Below are positions 29,522 through 38,340 of a stretch of DNA of 64,000 nt, piece by piece. The DNA lies in the NCBI RefSeq assembly GCF_018127785.1, contig NZ_CP072390.1, positions 868,001 to 932,000 of the forward strand, in the 5' to 3' direction. The stretch comes from Prevotella scopos JCM 17725. GTDB taxonomy: Bacteria; Bacteroidota; Bacteroidia; Bacteroidales; Bacteroidaceae. The position numbers were made by a program, and so were the translations under genes. Numbering within the stretch: the first letter of the stretch is position 1; each line of letters opens with the position of its first letter. The notes beneath the pieces were generated by a model. It saw only the letters and a list, made by a program, of their open reading frames with translations. It made no database searches and was not told where the DNA came from.

Positions 29522-31027
29522 TTATAATCCACCAAGAGCCTTTTGCAATCCGGATTGTGCTAGTTTAACACTAATCTCTGCATCAATGATTGCTGTACGT
29601 GCTGTTTGCCAAGCTGCTTGTGCAGCCATAACTTCTGTAACCGTCATCACACCCTCTTTAAATCCAACATTAGCACAACGTAAGTTCTCTTCTGCAGCAG
29701 CCATGTTTTTATGTGATGTAGCAAGCTGTTTGTTAGCATCTTTCAGACGAAGCCTATTCTGCTCAATCTCTAAATCAATCTTCTTACGTACATCCACCAT
29801 TTCCATTTGTGCAATACTTGTAGCTGTTTTGCTCGCACGAACCTTATATTTGTTTTCTCCCCAAGTCCATACGGGTACTTGAACTGTTATTCCAATGTTC
29901 CATAAATCGGTAAAACGCTTCTGAAAACCATTAAAGAGATTCGGATTAGACACGGAATAACCAGCTGTAAGAAGTACATGAGGCATATTAAGCGAACGAA
30001 TAAGTTTGGTGTTCTGTATGCTCATATCAACTGCATTCTGTAAGAGACGTAACTCTGGACGAGCTTCGTTAAGCCCAGTAGTATCTGAAGAAGATACAGT
30101 GTAGTTATCAAATTGTGTAGAAGGAGTAGGAGGGAGGTCAACATCACCTTCATCCGAGAGCAAGATATCACCATTTAATTCAAGACCACAAAGCTCACAC
30201 AATGCCATCTTTGCCAATGATACACCACTCTCGATACGTGCAATCTGCATATCAGCTGTGTTGACTGCAACCTCTACTTTTAAGCCATCAGCACGTGTAG
30301 CCACGCCTTCACGTATCATCTTCTTAACATCATCATTCAGCTTTTGGGCTAAGTCACGATACCGTTTTGCCAATGATTCTTTCTTTTTTAAAGAGATTGC
30401 TAACCAATAAGCATTATCTACGCCATAAAGCACCAACTGTCGCTTGAGGCTGATATTGTTCTGTGCAACCTGCTCACCAATAGCTGCCATATCGTTAGCT
30501 GCTTTAATAGCACCACCCATATAAATAGGTTGATTGACAACAATACCACCGGCATAGACGTTCTTTGTGTTTGAACGAAATGCGTCATTGATACTTTGTC
30601 CAATATTGTTTCCTACCTGAGTGAGTGGTGTAGCAACATTGCTAAAGAGCTGACCAAGTTGCTGAGCCATCTGTGGACTGAGGATACCTTGCTGTGCTAA
30701 CGAGGTCAAGTTCTGTCCGATCTGACCACCTAACTGCCCAAAAGTATTTGTTCCGAGATTACTAAAAGTATTCTTCTGGTCGTCACTGAGGAGTGATATC
30801 TCGCGTGAAAAATGTTGATATCCTGCTAGCGCATCAACACGTGGCAGAAATTTAGTCTTAGCAGCTTTATGCACATTTTCAGCCATTTCAACAGTCATAT
30901 GCGACACCTTGATTTGCCGATTGTTCTGTAAAGCCAGCTCTCGGCATTGCTGCAAAGAATACACGCCTTGTGCATGAATGCTCAAGGTTGCATTCCAAAA
31001 CAATAGGATGGTGAGTATTTTTTTCAT
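29522..31027 (-). CDS. TolC-family outer membrane efflux protein
   Basis: About 501 aa. A signal peptide (MKKILTILLFW...SIHAQG) starts at 31027. This start is preferred over an upstream ATG at 31108, which would read through the promoter. The protein has two outer-membrane-efflux repeats of long coiled-coil helices (e.g. LALQNNRQIKVSHMTVEMAE and a second near residues 290-490). It heads the run tolC-hlyD-permease-permease. Confidence 0.92.
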   Translation of the reverse strand: MKKILTILLFWNATLSIHAQGVYSLQQCRELALQNNRQIKVSHMTVEMAENVHKAAKTKFLPRVDALAGYQHFSREISLLSDDQKNTFSNLGTNTFGQLGGQIGQNLTSLAQQGILSPQMAQQLGQLFSNVATPLTQVGNNIGQSINDAFRSNTKNVYAGGIVVNQPIYMGGAIKAANDMAAIGEQVAQNNISLKRQLVLYGVDNAYWLAISLKKKESLAKRYRDLAQKLNDDVKKMIREGVATRADGLKVEVAVNTADMQIARIESGVSLAKMALCELCGLELNGDILLSDEGDVDLPPTPSTQFDNYTVSSSDTTGLNEARPELRLLQNAVDMSIQNTKLIRSLNMPHVLLTAGYSVSNPNLFNGFQKRFTDLWNIGITVQVPVWTWGENKYKVRASKTATSIAQMEMVDVRKKIDLEIEQNRLRLKDANKQLATSHKNMAAAEENLRCANVGFKEGVMTVTEVMAAQAAWQTARTAIIDAEISVKLAQSGLQKALGGL

Positions 31028-31056
31028 TATCTGAATTTTCTCAATATAACTAAATG

Positions 31057-31064
31057 CAAAAGTA
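31057..31064 (-). promoter_or_regulatory. -7 box for the efflux operon
   Basis: CAAAAGTA (TACTTTTG on the minus strand) 30 bp before the ATG at 31027; it confirms the shorter TolC start. Confidence 0.75.
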
Positions 31065-31168
31065 CTCCTTTTGTTAGGATTAACAAGGAAAATGATGTCG
31101 TTATTCATTAAAATCCAAAAATATGTCTATTTTTAGGGAAAGATAGGACAATTTTAGAAAATATTGTT

Positions 31169-31176
31169 TATCTTTG
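31169..31176 (+). promoter_or_regulatory. -7 box for the cyd operon
   Basis: TATCTTTG followed by CA, 46 bp before the GTG of the DUF4492-like gene. Confidence 0.75.
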
Positions 31177-31221
31177 CACATGAGATTTGTATAAAATACA
31201 AGTACGAAAACATTTCATACG

Positions 31222-31437
31222 GTGAACAAAAATAATTTCTTTTATCGTGCATTTGACCTCTATTATGACGGGTTTCGGCACATGACATTGGGTAAAACAC
31301 TTTGGACAGTGATAATAGTTAAGTTAGCTATTATGTTCCTTGTGTTAAAGATATTCTTCTTCCCAAATTTTTTGAAAGAGAATGCGAAAAAAGGGAAAGA
31401 AGGTGATTTCATTGAACAGCAATTGATGAAAAGATAA
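31222..31437 (+). CDS. DUF4492-type small membrane protein
   Basis: 71 aa with a GTG start. One membrane segment (about residues 29-48) follows an aromatic amphipathic N-terminus (FFYRAFDLYYDGFRHM). The C-terminal tail is Lys- and Glu-rich. Proteins of this type sit directly before cydA in many Bacteroidetes, so it is likely an accessory subunit or assembly factor of cytochrome bd, comparable in size but not in sequence to CydX. The gap to cydA is 77 bp. Confidence 0.85.
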   Translation: MNKNNFFYRAFDLYYDGFRHMTLGKTLWTVIIVKLAIMFLVLKIFFFPNFLKENAKKGKEGDFIEQQLMKR

Positions 31438-31514
31438 CCAACTTCAATTATTTTCATTAATGATTACCAATAGTAAATATTCAATTCTTAACATTTTAAT
31501 AAATAACAAAAACA

Positions 31515-33050
31515 ATGGAAAACCTACTTTTAGCCATTGATCCAGGAACTGTTGACTGGTCACGTGCACAGTTTGCACTGACAGCCATCTATCACTGGCT
31601 TTTCGTTCCCTTGACACTGGGTTTAGCTGTCGTAATGGGAATCATGGAGACTTGTTATTATCGCACCCGAAAGGAGTTTTGGCGTACTGCAGCTCGTTTT
31701 TGGCAGCGATTGTTTGGTATTAACTTTGCCATGGGTGTTGCCACTGGTATCATCCTTGAGTTCGAGTTTGGAACGAACTGGAGCAACTATTCTTGGTTCG
31801 TTGGTGACATCTTTGGTGCACCACTTGCCATTGAAGGAATCTTGGCTTTCTTTATGGAGTCAACATTCGTTGCTGTGATGTTCTTCGGTTGGAACAAGGT
31901 TTCAGCTGGCTTCCACCTCGCTTCTACATGGCTCACTGGTTTGGGAGCAACGCTCTCAGCATGGTGGATTCTCGTGGCTAATGCGTGGATGCAGTATCCT
32001 ATCGGTTGTACATTCAATCCTGATACGATGCGTAATGAGATGACCTCATTCCTCGACGTTGCGCTGAGTCCATTTGCAATTGACAAGTTCACACACACCA
32101 TTACTTCTTCTTGGATATTGGGTGCAGCATTCACAGTAGGTGTAAGTTGCTGGTATCTGCTTCGTAAACGTCACATAGAGCTTGCAAAGGAGAGTATTAA
32201 GGTAGGTGCAGCTGTTGGTCTTGTAGCTTCCCTTTTAGCAGGTTCTACAGGTCATAACTCTGCTTATATGGTAGCGCAATCACAGCCAATGAAACTCGCT
32301 GCAATGGAAGCTCTCTATGAAGGAGGTACTGATCAGAGTTTGACAGCAGTAGCTTGGGTGAACCCATTTGAGCAGCCTGATTACATGAACCAGTCTGAAC
32401 CTCCTATGCGAATAGCTGTACCTAACATGCTTTCTATCCTTGCAACAAAGGATGCTCATGGTTATGTTCCAGGTGTAAAGGATATTATCCGTGGTTATAA
32501 GAAGGCTGACGGCACAATGGAACCATCGTTGAAGGAGAAGCAGGAACGTGGTCGTAATGCCATCCAAGCACTTAAAGACTATCGTGCAGGAAAGGACAAA
32601 GAGTCTAATCTCAAAGTTCTTGAAAAGGATATGAAGTACTTCGGCTATGGATATATTAAAGATGCAGAGCAGATTGTACCATTCATCCCTGTTAACTTCT
32701 GGTCATTCCGAATCATGGTTGGCCTTGGCTGTTTCTTCATTCTTATCTTTGCAGTGATGTTGTTCGTTGTTTACAAGAAGGACATTAGTCGTCCACGCTG
32801 GTTGCAGAGAGTAGGTATTGCACTCATCCCATTAGCTTTTATTGCAAGTGAGTGTGGATGGCTTGTTGCCGAATTTGGCCGCCAGCCATGGACAATCCAG
32901 GATATGCTTCCAACATGGGCAGCAGTGAGCGACCTCTCAAGTGGTGGTATCGCATTCACCTTCTTCCTCTTCCTTGTTCTCTTTACTGCAATGTTGACAG
33001 TTGAAGTTAGTATTATGTGTAAGCAAATTAAGAAAGGACCAGAACTATGA
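31515..33050 (+). CDS. cydA: Cytochrome bd ubiquinol/menaquinol oxidase subunit I
   Basis: 511 aa, about nine membrane helices. The high-spin heme ligand His lies in ALTAIYHWLFVPLTLG near residue 26. The region FGTNWSNYSWFVGDIFGAPLA and the GRQPWTIQDMLPT stretch are universal CydA motifs. The periplasmic Q-loop between residues about 235 and 390 is moderately long. It reduces oxygen to water with quinol electrons at high affinity, giving oxygen tolerance to an anaerobe. Its stop overlaps the cydB start (ATGA). Confidence 0.97.
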   Translation: MENLLLAIDPGTVDWSRAQFALTAIYHWLFVPLTLGLAVVMGIMETCYYRTRKEFWRTAARFWQRLFGINFAMGVATGIILEFEFGTNWSNYSWFVGDIFGAPLAIEGILAFFMESTFVAVMFFGWNKVSAGFHLASTWLTGLGATLSAWWILVANAWMQYPIGCTFNPDTMRNEMTSFLDVALSPFAIDKFTHTITSSWILGAAFTVGVSCWYLLRKRHIELAKESIKVGAAVGLVASLLAGSTGHNSAYMVAQSQPMKLAAMEALYEGGTDQSLTAVAWVNPFEQPDYMNQSEPPMRIAVPNMLSILATKDAHGYVPGVKDIIRGYKKADGTMEPSLKEKQERGRNAIQALKDYRAGKDKESNLKVLEKDMKYFGYGYIKDAEQIVPFIPVNFWSFRIMVGLGCFFILIFAVMLFVVYKKDISRPRWLQRVGIALIPLAFIASECGWLVAEFGRQPWTIQDMLPTWAAVSDLSSGGIAFTFFLFLVLFTAMLTVEVSIMCKQIKKGPEL

Positions 33051-34189
33051 CATACGATTTTCTGCAACACTACTGGTGGTTCATCATCTCACTCTTAGGT
33101 GGACTACTTGTCTTCCTGCTGTTCGTGCAGGGTGCAAACTCTATGATTTTCCAGTTGGGTAAGACTGAAGAAGAGCGCCGCATGCTCATTAATTCGACTG
33201 GTCGTAAGTGGGAGTTCACCTTTACTACGCTCGTAACATTCGGTGGAGCATTCTTTGCTTCTTTCCCATTGTTCTATAGTACCAGCTTTGGTGGTGCTTA
33301 CTGGGTATGGGTCTTGATTCTCTTCACATTTATCATTCAGGCTATTAGTTATGAATTCCAGAACAAGGCAGGTAACCTCTTTGGTGTTCGTACCTTCCAG
33401 ACTGGATTGATTATTAATGGTATTCTTGGTCCATTGCTCTTAGGTGGGGCTGTTGCAACCTTCTTTACAGGTTCTAACTTCATCGTAGAGAAAGGTAACA
33501 TTACTGACTTCATGCAGCCTGTTATCTCTCATTGGGCAAATGGTTCACGTGGACTCGACGTACTGCTTAATCCTTGGGTTGTTATCTTTGGTATTTCAGT
33601 AGTATTTCTTGCACGTATCCTCGGCACACTCTATATTAATAATAATGTGAATGATAATATTATCCGTGGACGTGTTCGCAAGCAGTTGCTCGTTAATACT
33701 GTTCTTTTCTTACTGTTCTTCTTGCCTTTCCTTATTGTAACATTAGTAGGCGAGGGCTATGCAATAAATGAAGCTGGCGTTATCGTTATGGAACCAATGA
33801 AGTATCTGAACAACTTATTAGCAATGTGGCCATTAGCAATCATTCTGCTTGTAGGTGTTGTTCTCTTGCTTTTCGGAATCGTTAAGACTGTTCTTAAGCC
33901 AGAGTATGTACGTGGTATTTGGCCTGCGGGTATTGGTGTTGTATTGGTTGTTTTGGTTCTCTTCCTCATTGCAGGATGGAACAACACAGCTTATTATCCA
34001 TCAACAGCCGACCTACAGAGCTCATTGACACTTCAGAACAGTTCTTCAAGTGAGTTCACATTGAAGGCTATGTTCTATGTTAGCTTCCTTGTTCCATTCG
34101 TTTTGGCATACATTGTTTATGCTTGGCGTGCAATCGACAAGAAGGCTATTGATCGTAAGGAAATTGCTGAGGACGACCACGCTTACTAA
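33047..34189 (+). CDS. cydB: Cytochrome bd oxidase subunit II
   Basis: 380 aa, eight to nine membrane helices. WWFIISLLGGLLVFLLFVQGA opens the protein, and KWEFTFTTLVTFGGAFFASFP and FRVRTFQTGLIING-like stretches (GVRTFQTGLIINGILGPLL) match CydB. It pairs with CydA to form the oxidase. The ATG overlaps the cydA stop by 4 bp. A strong terminator follows 40 bp after the stop. Confidence 0.96.
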   Translation: MTYDFLQHYWWFIISLLGGLLVFLLFVQGANSMIFQLGKTEEERRMLINSTGRKWEFTFTTLVTFGGAFFASFPLFYSTSFGGAYWVWVLILFTFIIQAISYEFQNKAGNLFGVRTFQTGLIINGILGPLLLGGAVATFFTGSNFIVEKGNITDFMQPVISHWANGSRGLDVLLNPWVVIFGISVVFLARILGTLYINNNVNDNIIRGRVRKQLLVNTVLFLLFFLPFLIVTLVGEGYAINEAGVIVMEPMKYLNNLLAMWPLAIILLVGVVLLLFGIVKTVLKPEYVRGIWPAGIGVVLVVLVLFLIAGWNNTAYYPSTADLQSSLTLQNSSSSEFTLKAMFYVSFLVPFVLAYIVYAWRAIDKKAIDRKEIAEDDHAY

Positions 34190-34226
34190 GTTTTAGTCTT
34201 CTTTTTCTATACAGATAAGAGCCTAT

Positions 34227-34267
34227 GGGGGTGAGAGAAGTTTCTATTTATGAGTTTCTCTCACCCC
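34227..34267 (+). terminator. Terminator of the cyd operon
   Basis: GGGGTGAGAGAA / TTCTCTCACCCC 12 bp perfect stem with a 16 nt loop, followed by TTTCTTCTT. Confidence 0.92.
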
Positions 34268-34476
34268 TTTCTTCTTATAGAAAGAAGTACTAAACTTGGT
34301 TTTAAATCAGTTTGATTATTAGACAACAACACTCATTTATTTGAAAAAAAAAGATATTTTTGTGATTGAAATATATTTACAAAAATCTCTATAAAAAGCA
34401 CTTTTGAGCTCAAGAAATGACCATCAAAAACCATAGTTGCAACTATCAGTTAATCAACAGATTACAAAGTCAGAAA

Positions 34477-34564
34477 ACAAAAGGTGCTTAATTAGCTTCT
34501 AACTAACGCCCTTTAAGGCTTCAATTAAGCCTTAGTTAGAGGTCAATTAAGCCTTAATTGAACC
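34477..34564. repeat. Tandem 22 bp array E (four units)
   Basis: Units at 34477, 34499, 34521 and 34543, each 22 bp. The last has the perfect dyad TCAATTAAG-C-CTTAATTGA; the third keeps most of it. The base composition is AT-rich, unlike array A, yet the layout of arm-C-arm is the same. Confidence 0.82.
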
Positions 34565-34689
34565 TTTATTTGGCGTCTTTTATTTTGTGTGTTTAGAATT
34601 ATCTTTACAAAACAGCAGCTTTGTATCGTATCAATCAAAATGGAATTAAAAAAATAAAGTTCAAATTCCGATTTATAGAATATGTTTTA

Positions 34690-34763
34690 TATCTTTGCAG
34701 AAAATATGCTGCACTCGGCAAAGTGGAAGCAAGCTTCCTTTGCTCTCGTTTGCGTTATTTTTG
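34690..34763 (+). promoter_or_regulatory. Two tandem -7 boxes around a hairpin
   Basis: TATCTTTGCAGAAAATA at 34690 and TATTTTTGCAGAAAATA at 34756 are near-copies 66 bp apart. Between them lies an inverted repeat at 34718-34743 (GCAAAG-GGAAG / CTTCC-TTTGC). Both boxes match TAnnTTTG, so the lipoprotein gene at 34778 may have two promoters. Confidence 0.6.
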
Positions 34764-34777
34764 CAGAAAATAGTTGT

Positions 34778-35233
34778 ATGAATTTGAAGATAAAGATATT
34801 AGTTTTATTGATTACTCTATTTCTCTTTGGTGGTTGTTCTTCAGAAGTAAACTATAGTAGTCAAATAATAAACTACGATTTTAATCAATTAGATGGTGTC
34901 TTAATCTATAATAGAGATATTGACGTGACCATTTTTGAGCTATTTAGGGTAAAGGGGAGTGGTCTTGTGTTTGTAGATAACCAGTTGAGAATAACTAAAA
35001 AGCCAAAGAACTATCCCTTACAGGATAACGAGATAATTAAGTTTCTCAAGGCTTATAAGAAATTAAATTTATCGTATTGTTGCATAGATAATGGGAAGAT
35101 AATAAGAGTGATTTCTAATGGCATTGACTATATAAAAATAAATAAAGACTATAATGACAAAAGATACCTTTTCGACTCGCATAAGCAAGAGTATGAATAT
35201 ATAGGCAATGATTGGTATGTAAAGAAAATGTAA
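34778..35233 (+). CDS. Lipoprotein of unknown function
   Basis: About 151 aa. The start at 34778 gives a clean lipoprotein signal (MNLKIKILVLLITLFLFGGC) with the lipobox Cys at residue 20; an ATG at 34682 lies before both promoters and is unlikely. The mature part is polar, rich in Asn, Lys, Ile and Tyr, with no motif I know. AT-rich codons are slightly unlike the neighbours. It precedes a small membrane protein gene by 20 bp, and the two could be an envelope pair. Confidence 0.7.
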   Translation: MNLKIKILVLLITLFLFGGCSSEVNYSSQIINYDFNQLDGVLIYNRDIDVTIFELFRVKGSGLVFVDNQLRITKKPKNYPLQDNEIIKFLKAYKKLNLSYCCIDNGKIIRVISNGIDYIKINKDYNDKRYLFDSHKQEYEYIGNDWYVKKM

Positions 35234-35253
35234 ATACCATAGACAAAAGAAAA

Positions 35254-35499
35254 ATGAAACAGAGATTATTATTTTATACGGTATGGATTGCCATTTTCCT
35301 ATGCATATCGATTTTGATTCTTTTCATAACTGCCATAACACAAGGCTATTTTCCATATCTAAATTTGCTGATATACGTACCAATGATTATACTTTCATCT
35401 GCCTCCTTTGCAGTCATCTTTGAAGACATATGGTGGGTAAGTCTAATTGAAGGTATGGTCACAAGTCTACCAGCTCTTTACCTATTCTCTTTTATTTAA
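35254..35499 (+). CDS. Small membrane protein of unknown function
   Basis: About 81 aa with three hydrophobic segments (residues 8-28, 36-55 and 60-78). The start at MKQRLLFYTV (35254) is chosen since it opens directly on the first membrane segment; a longer frame starts inside the lipoprotein gene. It follows the lipoprotein gene closely. No family recognised. Confidence 0.6.
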   Translation: MKQRLLFYTVWIAIFLCISILILFITAITQGYFPYLNLLIYVPMIILSSASFAVIFEDIWWVSLIEGMVTSLPALYLFSFI

Positions 35500-35536
35500 A
35501 TACCTTTAATTGTAGAAAAGTGAAAGAACATTCTTT

Positions 35537-37405
35537 CTACTTCTCTTTGTTACCCTCAACTTCACCAATTTTTCGTGTAGAATTGTCAGCTAACACGTCG
35601 TTGACTATGTTTGTAAGCTGCTCTTTCAATTCGTTAATAAATTGAGAAGCATCATACTTTTTAGCTTCAATATCACGAAGTTTCTTCTCCCAGATACCCG
35701 TCAATTCGGCTGATGTAAGAAGTTTCTCGTGGATAGTATCAATCAGTGCAATACCAGTCTCAGTTGCTTCTATATTCTTTCTTTTACGACGAATATAATG
35801 GCGTTTAAAGAGCGTTTCAATAATTCCTGCACGTGATGAAGGGCGTCCGATACCATTCTCCTTCATAGCAGCACGCAGGGTTTCGTCCTCAACAAACTTA
35901 CCAGCTGTTTCCATTGCACGAAGCAAAGAGGCCTCAGTGTAATGTTTTGGAGGGGTTGTTTGTTTTTCGGTAAGGGTAGGGGTGTGCGGTCCTGATTCCC
36001 CTTTCTTAAAGGTAGGAAGTAGAGGAGAGGTTGTAGCGGTTCCTTCTTGGCTGTCATCTGATGGAGTAGAGGAGGAACCAGTAGGTGTATCAGTGCAAAC
36101 TCTCCAACCCAAATCCAATATTTCTTTACCAGAAACCTTAAACTCTATCTCGTCCACATTACCTAATACTGTTGTCGTAGAGAACTTGCAATCGGGATAG
36201 AAAGCTGCAATAAAACGACGCGCAATGAGGTCGTACACCTTTTGCTCAGCATCTGTCAGTCCTTGTGGTAGTACTCCAGTCGGAATAATGGCATGGTGAT
36301 CTGTCACCTTTGAAGAATCAAAGACGCGTTTTGTCTTAGGCAATGGCTTACCACCCAATGTCTTCACGATATCAGCATAAGGCTTTTTACCTGCAAAGGT
36401 AGTCTGAAAGAGTCCGTTCATTATCTGTGGACACTTTGGATAAATATCATCAGAGAGGAACTGTGTGTCAACACGTGGATAAGTAGTAAGTTTACGTTCG
36501 TAGAGAGTTTGAATCGTATTGAGTGTCATCTCAGCAGAGAATCCAAACTTACGATTACAATCTACCTGCAGAGAGGTGAGATCATAGAGTTGCTTAGGCT
36601 GTTCTGCCCCTTTCTTTTTTGCTACACTTGTAATCGTAAAAGGCTTTCCTTCAATCGCTGAGAAGGCTTTTTCACCTTCTTCTTTAGAGGTAAATTTACC
36701 CTTTGTTGCCGTAAACTGCGTATCACGATACACTGTAGCTAATACCCAATAAGGCTCTGGCTTAAAGTTATCTATCTCTTTCTGTCGCTGTACGATGAGT
36801 GCCAAGGTCGGTGTCTGTACTCGACCAATTGACAGAACCTGACCTCTACCATAACTATTGTTGCCATACTTTAATGTATAAAGGCGGGTAGCATTCATTC
36901 CTAACAGCCAGTCACCAATCGCACGAGACAATCCTGCGAGGTAAAGTGGCTGATACTGCTCTTGTTCCTTTAAGTTGGCAAACCCCTCACGAATAGCTTC
37001 ATCCGTCATCGAAGATATCCAAAGCCGCTTCACAGGGCACTTTACACCTGCTTTTTGCATTACCCACCGCTGGATTAATTCACCTTCCTGACCAGCGTCA
37101 CCACAGTTGATAATCATCTCTGCCGACTGGTAAAGCTGCTCAATAACAGCAAACTGCTTCTTGATACCTTCGTCCTCAATGAGCTTAATACCAAAGCGTG
37201 GAGGTATCATTGGCAATGCAGCGAGACTCCAATATTTCCAGTTCGTAAAATAATCATTAGGTTCCTTCAACTCACAAAGGTGGCCGAAGGTCCATGTTAC
37301 TTGGTAATTATTGCCCTCCATATAGCCGTTACAAGCCTTGTTGGCACCAAGGATTCGAGCTATATCTTTAGCAACACTGGGTTTCTCTGCAATGCAAACT
37401 ATCAT
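35537..37405 (-). CDS. topB: DNA topoisomerase III (type IA)
   Basis: 622 aa. The toprim domain has IAEKPSVAKDIARILG and NCGDAGQEGELIQRW (acidic metal site). The active-site tyrosine lies in RKLTTYPRVDTQFLSDD near residue 310. SIGRVQTPTLALIVQRQ and HYTEASLLRAMETAGKF complete the type IA core. A Ser/Thr/Pro-rich linker (about residues 440-465) splits conserved parts and is not seen in E. coli TopB. The enzyme relaxes and decatenates DNA. It is a single-gene unit, convergent with the small membrane protein. Confidence 0.94.
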   Translation of the reverse strand: MIVCIAEKPSVAKDIARILGANKACNGYMEGNNYQVTWTFGHLCELKEPNDYFTNWKYWSLAALPMIPPRFGIKLIEDEGIKKQFAVIEQLYQSAEMIINCGDAGQEGELIQRWVMQKAGVKCPVKRLWISSMTDEAIREGFANLKEQEQYQPLYLAGLSRAIGDWLLGMNATRLYTLKYGNNSYGRGQVLSIGRVQTPTLALIVQRQKEIDNFKPEPYWVLATVYRDTQFTATKGKFTSKEEGEKAFSAIEGKPFTITSVAKKKGAEQPKQLYDLTSLQVDCNRKFGFSAEMTLNTIQTLYERKLTTYPRVDTQFLSDDIYPKCPQIMNGLFQTTFAGKKPYADIVKTLGGKPLPKTKRVFDSSKVTDHHAIIPTGVLPQGLTDAEQKVYDLIARRFIAAFYPDCKFSTTTVLGNVDEIEFKVSGKEILDLGWRVCTDTPTGSSSTPSDDSQEGTATTSPLLPTFKKGESGPHTPTLTEKQTTPPKHYTEASLLRAMETAGKFVEDETLRAAMKENGIGRPSSRAGIIETLFKRHYIRRKRKNIEATETGIALIDTIHEKLLTSAELTGIWEKKLRDIEAKKYDASQFINELKEQLTNIVNDVLADNSTRKIGEVEGNKEK

Positions 37406-37441
37406 ACAATTTCTTCTTAGTTTTAAGCCATTTTACCTTTG

Positions 37442-37449
37442 CAAAGGTA
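37442..37449 (-). promoter_or_regulatory. -7 box for topB
   Basis: CAAAGGTA (TACCTTTG on the minus strand) 37 bp before the ATG at 37405. Confidence 0.7.
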
Positions 37450-37534
37450 AGAAAAATATTCTTTGTTAAGGATTAAACTTATTTTATTCCCTGTCTTTTT
37501 TGTGATTTTCCTATGCAATCTAAGTAATTTTATC

Positions 37535-37542
37535 TAAATTTG
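37535..37542 (+). promoter_or_regulatory. -7 box for lutABC
   Basis: TAAATTTG followed by TAG, 33 bp before the lutA ATG. Confidence 0.65.
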
Positions 37543-37574
37543 TAGCATAGAAACGAACAAGAAAAGATAAGATT

Positions 37575-38306
37575 ATGAGAGTTGGTCTCTTTATTCCATG
37601 TTACGTCGATGCACTTTATCCACAAGTAGGCGTAGCAACTTATAAGCTTTTGAAAAAGCTAAAAATAGATGTTGTCTATCCCGAACATCAGACTTGTTGT
37701 GGTCAACCAATGGCAAATGGTGGCTTTCAGCGTATGTCAAATCACCTTGCTGGACGTTTTGAGGATAAGTTTAAAGACTTCGATTATATCGTAACACCGA
37801 GTGTATCTTGTGCTGCTTTTGTGCGGGTTAATTACCCACAAATACTCGATCATGAGTGTCAGACACCTAAGAAAACAATGGAGTTGGTAGAATTCTTACA
37901 TGATGTTCTGAAGGTAAAGGAACTTCCTGGAAATTTTCCTCATGTCGTGTCTGTTCATAACTCTTGTCATGGTGTACGTGAATTAACGCTTAGTACACCT
38001 TCTGAATTGCAAGAGAAACCTGTAAATAAGATAGTTGAATTATTGAAACTCAAGGAAGGTATCACGGTTAAAGAACCTGATCGCAAGGATGAGTGTTGTG
38101 GTTTCGGTGGTATGTTTGCTGTTGAAGAACCTTATATCAGCACGGCCATGGGTAATGATAAAGTGAAACGTCACATGGATACGGGTGCTGAATTTATCAC
38201 TGGTTCAGATAGTTCATGCTTAATGCACATGCAGGGTGTGGCAGGAAAGAAACACTATCCTATCAAGTTTATGCATGTAGCTGAGATCTTAGCTGCAGGT
38301 TTATGA
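37575..38306 (+). CDS. lutA: Lactate utilisation protein A, Fe-S oxidoreductase
   Basis: 243 aa cytoplasmic protein with two CCG (cysteine-rich) domains: TCCGQPMANGGF near residue 42 and ECCGFGGMFAVEEP near residue 176, each with a distant further Cys pair. This is LutA/YkgE. Together with LutB and LutC it forms an L-lactate dehydrogenase complex in Bacillus. It opens a three-gene operon with its own promoter. Confidence 0.93.
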   Translation: MRVGLFIPCYVDALYPQVGVATYKLLKKLKIDVVYPEHQTCCGQPMANGGFQRMSNHLAGRFEDKFKDFDYIVTPSVSCAAFVRVNYPQILDHECQTPKKTMELVEFLHDVLKVKELPGNFPHVVSVHNSCHGVRELTLSTPSELQEKPVNKIVELLKLKEGITVKEPDRKDECCGFGGMFAVEEPYISTAMGNDKVKRHMDTGAEFITGSDSSCLMHMQGVAGKKHYPIKFMHVAEILAAGL

Positions 38307-38340
38307 TATTTATATAAAGGTTATAAAAGACAAAAGAGTT

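Noticed and set aside
35940..36070. Stretch in topB resembling the intergenic CCCCTTT...GAGGAG repeats near 28150 and 28385, as if a repeat had been inserted in frame
   Set aside because: The encoded LPTFKKGESGPHTPTLTEK is conserved topoisomerase III sequence. Only the Ser/Thr/Pro linker before it is variable, so no insertion is needed.
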